The position numbers were made by a program, and so were the translations under genes. A DNA stretch of 7,010 nucleotides, taken from contig JAQCJA010000245.1 in the NCBI GenBank assembly GCA_027593305.1, forward strand, positions 1-7,010, written 5' to 3'. The DNA comes from a bacterium (GTDB taxonomy: Bacteria; Latescibacterota; UBA2968; UBA8231). Below, piece by piece: positions 1-5,410 of this stretch. The notes beneath the pieces are model-generated. The model did not search any database. It was not told the DNA's origin and saw nothing but the letters and a program-made list of their open reading frames with translations. The number at the start of each line of letters is the position of its first letter. The stretch's first letter is position 1.

Positions 1-1
1 T

Positions 2-754
2 GGACCAGAACAGATCAACCACATCGAGCGCAATCGGGCCATCACCATCCGCATCATCCCCCCGGAAACGACGCCTCTGGAATCAGCCATCGAGAAGATC
101 CAGACGCAGATCATCGAACCCCTGCGTACCTCCGGCGAACTGGCGCCGCCGTACGACCTGCACCTTTCAGGGACAGCCGACGATCTGGCCAAAACGCAGG
201 AAGCGCTGCAGTGGAACTTCCTTCTGGCGCTGCTGATCACCTATCTGCTGATGGCGTCGCTCTATGAGAGTTTCCTCTATCCCTTCGTCATCATGCTCAG
301 CGTGCCCCCGGCAACCGCCGGTGGGATTCTGGGCCTGGCCGCCGTCAACTGGCTGATCGGCTACCAGCCGCTCGACATCCTGACCATGCTCGGCTTCGTC
401 ATCCTCATCGGTGTGGTCGTCAACGCCGCCATCCTGATCGTGCATCAGACGCTCAACGTGCTGCATGACGAGCCCGGCATCGACCCGCGGGAGGCGATCC
501 GTCGCGCCGTCGAAAGCCGTGTGCGCCCGATCTTCATGTCGACGATCACCAGTGCCTTTGGCATGTTGCCCCTGGTGCTGTTCCCGGGGGCCGGGTCCGA
601 GCTGTACCGTGGACTCGGCAGCGTCGTCATCGGTGGTCTCCTGGTGTCGACGGTGTTCACACTGTTCCTCGTGCCGACCTTCCTCAGCCTGGCGATGGAA
701 ATGCAGAGTCGGATCTCGGTACGTCTGCGCCGGGCCGTCGCCGACGAAGTCTGA
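2..754 (+). CDS. RND-family efflux transporter permease, C-terminal part (5' end outside window)
   Basis: Only the last 250 residues are visible; RND permeases are usually about 1,000-1,050 residues, so roughly three quarters lie upstream. The visible part begins in the periplasmic porter region (about residues 1-65). It continues into the C-terminal membrane bundle, with hydrophobic segments near residues 72-88, 93-117, 123-148, 176-196 and 203-229. Family hallmarks are 'LYESFLYPFVIMLSVP' (87-102), 'GVVVNAAILIV' (137-147), matching the usual GIVVNNAI-type segment, and 'RPIFMSTITSAFGMLPL' (175-191). RND pumps are inner-membrane proton-driven trimers that work with a periplasmic adaptor and an outer-membrane channel to export drugs, lipids or metals. 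The substrate cannot be read from this fragment; the segment looks more like the hydrophobe/amphiphile exporters than the SecDF type. The adaptor gene, if clustered, must be upstream. The gene ends in TGA and is followed by a strong hairpin at 777-813. Confidence 0.93.
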   Translation, partial: GPEQINHIERNRAITIRIIPPETTPLESAIEKIQTQIIEPLRTSGELAPPYDLHLSGTADDLAKTQEALQWNFLLALLITYLLMASLYESFLYPFVIMLSVPPATAGGILGLAAVNWLIGYQPLDILTMLGFVILIGVVVNAAILIVHQTLNVLHDEPGIDPREAIRRAVESRVRPIFMSTITSAFGMLPLVLFPGAGSELYRGLGSVVIGGLLVSTVFTLFLVPTFLSLAMEMQSRISVRLRRAVADEV

Positions 755-776
755 AGCGCGGCACCGTGACACAAAC

Positions 777-813
777 AAAGAGGCGTCGCTCCCACAGGGG
801 GCGACGCCTCTTT
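777..813. terminator. Bidirectional rho-independent terminator between convergent genes
   Basis: The two arms, 777-793 and 797-813, form a 17-bp stem with a single T-G wobble (790/800) and an ACA loop. The + strand continues CTTTTG after the stem and the - strand ends in a T-rich stretch (CTTTGTTTGT). The hairpin can therefore stop transcripts of the RND gene from the left and of the gene at 824-1438 from the right. It lies 22 bases past the RND stop codon and 10 bases past the stop of the opposing gene. Confidence 0.88.
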
Positions 814-823
814 TGTCATACGG

Positions 824-1438
824 TCAGAAACGCACCGCCAGCAACGGCACACGCAGGCCATCGAGGCGCGCCATGCCGCTGGCGCGATCCTTGGAGGCAG
901 CATTGTTGGCCCCCACCTGATCCCGCACCTGGGCCAGAGAAGCGACCTTGATCCACGCTGCCAGGGGCAGCCAACCGGCAGCACCGTCACGCCCGGTGGC
1001 GATCGCCGTGCCTGCCACGACCGCGGCGAAGCCCATCATGGTATACCCCTGCCGCGCGTCGCCGGCGTAGAAAAAGCCGGCACCAGGGACAAGGACTTCG
1101 AGCCCAAGAGCGACTTTCGCCGAGCGCCGCCCACGGTAGGGCGCCGTGCGCTGCGGGATCCGGTGCACACCGATCTCCCGCGCGGAGCGAATCTGGGACA
1201 GTGGATATTCGGCGGCGCGGACCTGCAGGGCGCCGACGACCTCGCGCACGGCAACCCTGTCGTCGGTCAGGGATTCCACCTGAATCTGCCGGATCCGGCC
1301 GGATTCGAGGGTGATCTCACCCCAGAGCGAGCCTTCGTGCAGGTGCCGAAGTGTCGCAGGCACGTCAGCGGCGGCGGCGGCCAGGTTGGTCAGAGCCAGG
1401 CAGAAAACGGTTGCTGCAAGTCGGCTGGCGATGGTCAT
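824..1438 (-). CDS. Exported small membrane protein with PGAGFFYAGD motif, function unknown
   Basis: A 204-residue protein that I cannot assign to a named gene. The chosen ATG (1438) has GGAG ten bases upstream and opens straight into a Sec-type signal sequence: MTIASRL, a hydrophobic core (about 8-20), then an alanine run ending near residue 24 that suits signal peptidase I. Alternative in-frame starts are an ATG nine codons upstream and the far end of the open frame at 1546; both are less likely. Residues about 30-90 look like a small beta-rich domain ('GEITLESGRIRQIQVESL', then a strand-turn pattern). Residues 107-124, 131-148 and 152-168 are hydrophobic and contain 'VPGAGFFYAGDARQGY' (117-132), which resembles the Pro-Gly...Tyr-x-Gly turn of TM2/DUF5683-like proteins. 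The chain ends in 'RVPLLAVRF', a beta-strand with a terminal Phe. It is a single-gene unit between a promoter at 1498-1527 and the terminator at 777-813. The reading frame is firm; the function is not known. Confidence 0.8.
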   Translation of the reverse strand: MTIASRLAATVFCLALTNLAAAAADVPATLRHLHEGSLWGEITLESGRIRQIQVESLTDDRVAVREVVGALQVRAAEYPLSQIRSAREIGVHRIPQRTAPYRGRRSAKVALGLEVLVPGAGFFYAGDARQGYTMMGFAAVVAGTAIATGRDGAAGWLPLAAWIKVASLAQVRDQVGANNAASKDRASGMARLDGLRVPLLAVRF

Positions 1439-1497
1439 CGAACTCGTTCTCCGTGTCGCGATCATTGTAAGCACCTGTGCTGCCACGTTTACTCTGC

Positions 1498-1527
1498 AGT
1501 GTACGGGCACCCCCCCGGAAGGGTCAA
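1498..1527 (-). promoter_or_regulatory. Likely sigma70-type promoter of the 824-1438 gene, with a G7 tract in the spacer
   Basis: On the - strand TTGACC (1522-1527) is followed after 18 bases by TACACT (1498-1503); these match the -35 and -10 consensus at 5/6 and 4/6 positions. The inferred transcript would start near 1490 and carry a leader of about 50 bases to the ATG at 1438. The spacer contains seven consecutive G (C on the + strand, 1510-1516). The promoter is predicted from sequence only. Confidence 0.45.
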
Positions 1528-1561
1528 CCTCTGGAGTTTTGCACAACCAGTGGCGAAATCG

Positions 1562-1591
1562 CCGTTCCTGCCGATAGTAACGGAGGAACGG
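1562..1591 (+). promoter_or_regulatory. Hairpin that buries a Shine-Dalgarno sequence
   Basis: CCGTTCCT (1562-1569) pairs perfectly with AGGAACGG (1584-1591). After a one-base bulge (G1570), CCG (1571-1573) pairs with CGG (1581-1583), leaving a 7-base loop (1574-1580). The strong ribosome binding site GGAGG (1582-1586) is wholly inside the stem, and the stem ends on the base just before an ATG (1592). Such an arrangement would hold translation of the short ORF at 1592-1735 off unless the stem is opened. The pairing is seen directly; the regulatory role is inferred. Confidence 0.45.
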
Positions 1592-1735
1592 ATGGACCGG
1601 CCCCGGCCGACGTACGGTGACGAGTTACGCTCGTCTACAGAAACGAGGGTCGCCGAGCAATCGGAGGGCCCGCCGCGTTTCAGACCCCACAGGGATGTGG
1701 GGTTTTCTTTTGTACCCTATTTTCCGCCTTCATGA
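1592..1735 (+). CDS. Possible 47-residue leader peptide, overlapping the cysQ start (ATGA)
   Basis: ATG at 1592 is preceded by GGAGG with a 5-base spacer, the best ribosome binding site in the window. The frame runs 47 codons (MDRPRPTYGDELRSS... to ...FSFVPYFPPS) and stops at TGA 1733-1735, sharing ATGA with the cysQ ATG at 1732. The terminator hairpin at 1684-1703 lies inside its last third, so a translating ribosome would block terminator folding. The peptide has no recognisable domain, signal or membrane segment, and no run of one regulatory amino acid, though it ends rich in Phe, Tyr and Pro. The same frame is open further upstream (antisense to the 824-1438 gene), which a real short gene would not need and which allows this to be chance in GC-rich DNA. 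It may be a leader peptide for coupled control of cysQ, or not a gene at all. Confidence 0.3.
   Translation: MDRPRPTYGDELRSSTETRVAEQSEGPPRFRPHRDVGFSFVPYFPPS
1684..1711 (+). terminator. Rho-independent terminator/attenuator just before cysQ
   Basis: ACCCCACA (1684-1691) pairs perfectly with TGTGGGGT (1696-1703) around a GGGA loop, followed by TTTTCTTTT. The 8-bp GC-rich stem with its U-tract is a textbook intrinsic terminator. It ends about 20 bases before the cysQ ATG. It therefore either ends a separate small RNA or acts as an attenuator for the cysQ-polX transcript. Confidence 0.75.
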
Positions 1736-2550
1736 GACACACACTCGAAGTTGCCATGTTGGCCGCCCGGCGCGCCGGCACTCTCATCCTGGGATTCTAC
1801 CAGGGCGACTATGACGTGCGCGACAAGAACCTGAGCGAGGGCGCCAGGGCCCTGCGCGACGCTCACTACGACCCCGTGACGAGTGCCGACAGAGCTGCCG
1901 ACGACAGCCTGCGGAACGACCTCCTCCAGGCCTTCCCCGACTATGGCTGGCTCTCGGAAGAGACGGTCGATGACGCCTCGCGCCTGGCGAAGGAAACAGT
2001 GTGGATCGTTGACCCCATTGATGGCACCAAGGAGTTCCTGACAGGCATTCCCGAGTTTGCCGTCAGCATAGCGCTGGTCACCGGTGGTGTTCCCGTTCTC
2101 GGTGTCATCTACAATCCCGCACGCGACGAACTCTACGCCGCCATCCAGGGGGGAGGCACCTTCCTCAACGGCAAGCGCGTCTTCTGTTCAGAGACGACAC
2201 AGCTGCAGGCGGCAACCGTCATCGTCAGTCGATCCGAGGATGCCCGTGGGGAGATCGATCCCCTGCGTGAACATCTGGCCGAGGTGTGCCCCGTCGGCTC
2301 CGTGGCCTACAAACTGGCCGTCGTCGCCGCGGGTGCTGCCGACCTCAATGTCAGCGTTCAGGCGAAAAACGAATGGGATGTCTGTGCCGGGGACCTGCTG
2401 GTGCGTGAAGCCGGCGGCCGCATGGTCGATCTCAACGGCGAAGTTCGCCGTTACAACCAGTTGGACCCACTGATCCGTGGTGGTCTGGCAGCTGGCAACG
2501 AGGTCCTGGCGGATGCTGCCGTCGCCCTCATTGGCCGCGTCTGCCGCTGA
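1732..2550 (+). CDS. cysQ: CysQ-like 3'(2'),5'-bisphosphate nucleotidase (inositol monophosphatase superfamily)
   Basis: The 272-residue product has the Mg-dependent, Li-sensitive phosphatase signatures in order: 'DPVTSADRAAD' (47-57), 'SEE' (75-77), 'WIVDPIDGTKEFLTG' (91-105) and 'WDVCAGDLLVREAGG' (215-229). The likely metal ligands E76, D94, D97 and D216 are all present. The DGTKEF form of the motif is typical of CysQ, which hydrolyses pAp (and PAPS) to AMP (APS) in the cytoplasm and so clears the toxic by-product of sulfate assimilation; inositol or another sugar phosphate is the alternative substrate. Length fits the family (about 245-275). The start is fixed by alignment: about ten residues precede the 'AARRAG' helix, and no in-frame start lies just upstream. 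There is no Shine-Dalgarno; the upstream stretch is pyrimidine-rich and the ATG overlaps the stop of a possible leader ORF. No sulfate-assimilation genes are in view. polX follows after 18 bases. Confidence 0.85.
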   Translation: MRHTLEVAMLAARRAGTLILGFYQGDYDVRDKNLSEGARALRDAHYDPVTSADRAADDSLRNDLLQAFPDYGWLSEETVDDASRLAKETVWIVDPIDGTKEFLTGIPEFAVSIALVTGGVPVLGVIYNPARDELYAAIQGGGTFLNGKRVFCSETTQLQAATVIVSRSEDARGEIDPLREHLAEVCPVGSVAYKLAVVAAGAADLNVSVQAKNEWDVCAGDLLVREAGGRMVDLNGEVRRYNQLDPLIRGGLAAGNEVLADAAVALIGRVCR

Positions 2551-2568
2551 CAGGCGGATTCCTGCGTG

Positions 2569-4314
2569 ATGTCAGACCCAGCCGGCAACGCCCCGTCCAA
2601 CGCGGAGATCATCGCCTTTCTCAAGCGTTTTGCAGCACTCATGGAACTGGGCGGCCAGAGCGGCTTTCGGGTGCGCGCCTTCGACAACGCCGCCCGTATG
2701 CTCGAGGACCTCGAAGTCGACATCGTGGAGATGTCAGCGGCCGGGACGCTTACCGAGATCGACGGCATCGGCAAGGGCCTGGCCGACGTCATCACCGAGT
2801 TCATCGAATCTGGTACAACCGCCGGCTACACAGAACTCACGGAGGCGGTGCCGGAATCCCTGCTCGACATTCTGCGGATCCCGGGGCTTGGGACCAAGAA
2901 GGTCAAAGCCATCTACACCGCCCTCGAGATCACTTCTCTCGAGCAACTGCAGGCTGCCTGCCATGAGGGGCGCCTGGATGCCCTGGCCGGTTTTGGCAAG
3001 AAGACCCAGGAAAACATCCTCAAGGGAATCGCCGGACTGTCACGTTACCAGGGACAGTATCGGCTCGACCGGGCCCTGGAAGATGCGCGGCAGCTGGTTC
3101 GCCAGCTCGAGGCGAATCCGGCAACCATCCGCGTCAGCATTGCCGGCAGCCTGCGGCGGCATAGGGAAGTTGTGAAAGACGTCGACATCGTCCTGAGCAC
3201 GGACACACCCCTCGACGTGGCCGCCGCCTTTGCCGCCATGCCGCAGGTCGTCGAGGTCCTGTCACGGGGGGAACGCAAGACCACCATCCGCGTGAAAAGT
3301 GGGATCCAGGTCGACCTGCGCCTCGTGCCGGACGAGAACTACGCGTCCATGCTGCACCATTTCACTGGCAGCAAGGAGCACAATGTCGCCATGCGCTCCC
3401 GCGCCCTGAGCCGCGATCTGCATCTCAACGAGTACGGTCTGTTCCACGGCAGGCAGGGGGACGGCGAGCGCATCGATACAGGCGATGAGAGTGAGCTGTT
3501 CCGGGCCCTGGGACTGAGCTACGTGCCCCCGGAACTGCGCGAAGGACTGGGCGAGATCGAGGCAGGCGAAACCGATGACCTGCCCGTCCTGGTGCAGACG
3601 GCGGATATACGCGGCATGCTGCACGTCCACACGAGCGCCTCGGATGGTGCCGACACGGTCGCCGGGATGGCCGAAGCTGTGCGTCAACGAGGCTACGAGT
3701 ACATCTGCATCTGTGATCACTCCAAATCGGCAGGCTACGTCTTTGGACTCAAGGAGGCCGACATCGATGCGCAGCATGCAGAAATCGATACGTTGCAGGC
3801 GGGACATGCCGACTTCCGCATACTCAAGGGCATCGAGTCCGACATCCTGCGCAACGGCTCCCTCGACTACAGCGACGCGATCCTGGCGAAATTCGACCTC
3901 GTCGTGATCGCCATCCACAACACCATGGCCATGGATGAAACGGCGTTGACGGCGAGGGTGATCAAAGCGATCGAACATCCGGCCAGCAACATCTTCGCAC
4001 ACCCCACAGGTCGGCTGCTGCTGGAGCGCGAGGGCTACAAGATCCATCTCGAAGAGGTCATCGCCGCCGCCGCCGCCAACAATGTGGCACTGGAACTGAA
4101 CACCCATCCTGCCAGATTCGACCTCGACTGGCGCTGGCTGCGCCGGGCCAGGGAGGCCGGTTGCCGTATTGCCGTCAACACCGACGCCCACCGGATCTCC
4201 GATCTCGACAGCCTCGACCTCGGCACCGGCATCGCCAGGAAAGGCTGGCTCACCGCGGCTGACGTCATCAACACGATGAGTGCCGATGACCTGCTGAGCT
4301 GGACCAGGAACTGA
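2569..4314 (+). CDS. polX: PolX-family DNA polymerase with C-terminal PHP (3'-5' exonuclease) domain
   Basis: The 581-residue protein (ATG start; a GTG directly before it at 2566 is equally in frame) matches bacterial PolX in length and domain order. An N-terminal 8-kDa-like region carries helix-hairpin-helix motifs 'IDGIGKG' (64-70), 'IPGLGTK' (104-110) and 'FGKKTQENIL' (142-151). The nucleotidyltransferase palm has 'AGSLRR' (192-197) and catalytic aspartates D204, D206 ('KDVDIV') and D249 ('VDLRLV'), followed by 'GSKEHN' (267-272). The PHP domain keeps its metal ligands: 'HVHT' (H352, H354), D359, 'CDHS' (H384), 'GIESD' (E423), H450, 'AHPTGR' (H478) and 'NTDAH' (D539, H541). Both active sites therefore look intact. 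In Bacillus subtilis and Thermus this enzyme fills gaps in base-excision repair and has Mn-dependent 3'-5' exonuclease activity. The gene follows cysQ by 18 bases with a weak GGCGGA ribosome site (2553-2558), so the two probably share a transcript. A run of five GCC codons (4063-4077) encodes an Ala stretch. Confidence 0.95.
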   Translation: MSDPAGNAPSNAEIIAFLKRFAALMELGGQSGFRVRAFDNAARMLEDLEVDIVEMSAAGTLTEIDGIGKGLADVITEFIESGTTAGYTELTEAVPESLLDILRIPGLGTKKVKAIYTALEITSLEQLQAACHEGRLDALAGFGKKTQENILKGIAGLSRYQGQYRLDRALEDARQLVRQLEANPATIRVSIAGSLRRHREVVKDVDIVLSTDTPLDVAAAFAAMPQVVEVLSRGERKTTIRVKSGIQVDLRLVPDENYASMLHHFTGSKEHNVAMRSRALSRDLHLNEYGLFHGRQGDGERIDTGDESELFRALGLSYVPPELREGLGEIEAGETDDLPVLVQTADIRGMLHVHTSASDGADTVAGMAEAVRQRGYEYICICDHSKSAGYVFGLKEADIDAQHAEIDTLQAGHADFRILKGIESDILRNGSLDYSDAILAKFDLVVIAIHNTMAMDETALTARVIKAIEHPASNIFAHPTGRLLLEREGYKIHLEEVIAAAAANNVALELNTHPARFDLDWRWLRRAREAGCRIAVNTDAHRISDLDSLDLGTGIARKGWLTAADVINTMSADDLLSWTRN

Positions 4315-4322
4315 ACCTCACG

Positions 4323-5378
4323 TCAGAGTCGCACCTCGCTCCCGGTCTTCTGTGATCGATAGATCCCGTCCAGGATCGTCAACACCTGCAGCGACTGTTC
4401 AGCAGGCACCGGCGACGGCAGGCCTTCGGCGACGGCCCTGGCGAACTGCACACACTCCTCGGCGTGTGCCTCCAGGCCCGGGGGCGTCAACTTGAGTGTC
4501 TTATTGGTGAACTGGCGCGTTGGTTTGTGACTCTCGAGGATTTCGTTCTTCGGCCAGTGCGCTCCGCCCTGGGTGCCGTAGAGCCACATCTGCATATCCT
4601 CTCCCTGCGTGTCGTGATGCAGCAGCCATGACACTTCCAGAATGAGTGTGGCACCGGTGTCGAAGCGAATGAAAGCCGCGGCGAAATCCTCGACGTCGTA
4701 CTCCGGCGGGATCGGCTGACCACCACCCCAACCGGTGAAGGCATTCTCCTGGCTGGCAATTTCGGCCTTGGCCACGCCCGTTACCGACACCGGTTCGGGA
4801 TTGCCCATGAACCACAGCGTCAGGTCAAGAATGTGTACGCCAATGTCGATGCAGGGGCCGCCGCCGGAGTGTTGCTTCTGGATGAAGCCGAGCCCTGTGG
4901 GTGCCCCGCCACGACGCAGCATCCAGCTGCGGGCATGGTAGATATCTCCCAGCACGCCGCAGTCGATCTGGCTCTTCATCGCCCGCGAACTGCCCTGGAA
5001 ACGGAAGTGCTGGGCTGTCATCAGCTTCTTCCCCGAGCGATCCCGGGCCAGGATCATCTGCCGGATTTCACCGGGTGTGGGTGCCAGCGGCTTCTCACAG
5101 ATGACGTGTTTGCCGGCATCCAGAGCGGCGATCGCCAGCGGCGCGTGATACGTGTTCGGCGTGCATATATCGATGATGTCGATGTCGGGGTCGTTGATGA
5201 GTTCCCTGGCGTCCGTCTGCAGCTTGCTGACGCCATGTTCCTTGCCCCACGCCCGCAGTGCCTCGTCGCGGATGTCACTGCCGCCCACTAGCTCGGCATG
5301 CTCGGAAGCCATCCACCCGGGGATATGCGTACGCGCGATGCCGCCGACGCCAATGATACCAACCTTCAGTGCTGCCAT
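4323..5378 (-). CDS. Gfo/Idh/MocA-family NAD(P)-dependent oxidoreductase
   Basis: The 351-residue cytoplasmic enzyme has the family's two-domain plan. The N-terminal Rossmann fold opens with 'VGIIGVGGIARTH' (6-18), which binds the dinucleotide. It contains 'DICTPNTYH' (70-78) and the hallmark 'EKP' (95-97), whose Lys contacts substrate and cofactor. The C-terminal alpha/beta domain contains 'GGGPCIDIGVHILDL' (172-186), where D178 and H182 occupy the usual catalytic positions. The family oxidises or reduces sugars, inositols and related polyols; the substrate cannot be assigned from sequence. There is no Tat or Sec signal, unlike many secreted relatives. ATG 5378 has AAGGA seven bases upstream (5386-5390 on the + strand). 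The fapA-like gene lies 32 bases upstream on the same strand with no visible terminator between, so co-transcription is possible. The 3' end faces polX across 8 bases. I see no sugar transporter or other sugar enzyme nearby to hint at a pathway. Confidence 0.92.
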   Translation of the reverse strand: MAALKVGIIGVGGIARTHIPGWMASEHAELVGGSDIRDEALRAWGKEHGVSKLQTDARELINDPDIDIIDICTPNTYHAPLAIAALDAGKHVICEKPLAPTPGEIRQMILARDRSGKKLMTAQHFRFQGSSRAMKSQIDCGVLGDIYHARSWMLRRGGAPTGLGFIQKQHSGGGPCIDIGVHILDLTLWFMGNPEPVSVTGVAKAEIASQENAFTGWGGGQPIPPEYDVEDFAAAFIRFDTGATLILEVSWLLHHDTQGEDMQMWLYGTQGGAHWPKNEILESHKPTRQFTNKTLKLTPPGLEAHAEECVQFARAVAEGLPSPVPAEQSLQVLTILDGIYRSQKTGSEVRL

Positions 5379-5410
5379 GCTCCGTTCCTTTCGCGTGATC
5401 TGTCTGTTTT

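Larger units (their letters stand above)
1562..1711 (+). ncRNA. Structured leader RNA upstream of cysQ (or free-standing small RNA), class unknown
   Basis: Four successive hairpins fall within about 150 bases: the Shine-Dalgarno hairpin (1562-1591); GACGAG/CTCGTC (1619-1624 with 1630-1635, 5-base loop); GAAACG/CGTTTC (1640-1645 with 1676-1681), enclosing CCGA-GCAA-TCGG (1653-1664) whose loop is of GNRA type; and an intrinsic terminator (1684-1711). No gene lies upstream on this strand within the window after the leftward gene at 1438, so the terminator must serve an RNA that starts in this region. I compared it by eye with common riboswitch, 6S, SRP and tmRNA signatures and recognised none. 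I could not see a convincing + strand promoter, and that weakens the call. Confidence 0.4.

Noticed and set aside
167..990. Overlapping - strand frames across the RND gene and terminator (167-778 and 445-990)
   Set aside because: They are shadows of the RND coding frame: rich in Arg, His, Asp and Gln, without domains, and running through a terminator hairpin.
1539..1578. Possible + strand promoter (TTGCAC near 1539, GATAGT at 1573)
   Set aside because: The two boxes are not spaced 16-18 bases apart, and a start set by GATAGT would remove or truncate the Shine-Dalgarno hairpin. The evidence is too weak to annotate.
1163..1591. Upstream part of the + strand frame that ends at 1735
   Set aside because: Most of it is antisense to the signal-peptide protein gene and its promoter, and the translation is low-complexity with no family resemblance. 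Only the last 47 codons have a ribosome site and were kept as a weak call.
1562..1711. A known riboswitch, 6S RNA, SRP RNA or tRNA
   Set aside because: None of the conserved cores I know could be found: there is no T-loop GGTTCGA, no SRP GGAAG loop, no c-di-GMP, TPP or cobalamin core, and no long closed rod.
4063..4077. Five tandem GCC triplets
   Set aside because: They encode an ordinary alanine-rich helix in the PHP domain of PolX and are too short to be treated as an unstable repeat.
3262..4191. Long open frame of 309 codons on the - strand inside polX
   Set aside because: It is fully antisense to a PolX gene with both active sites intact, has no recognisable domain, and is a common by-product of GC-biased third positions.
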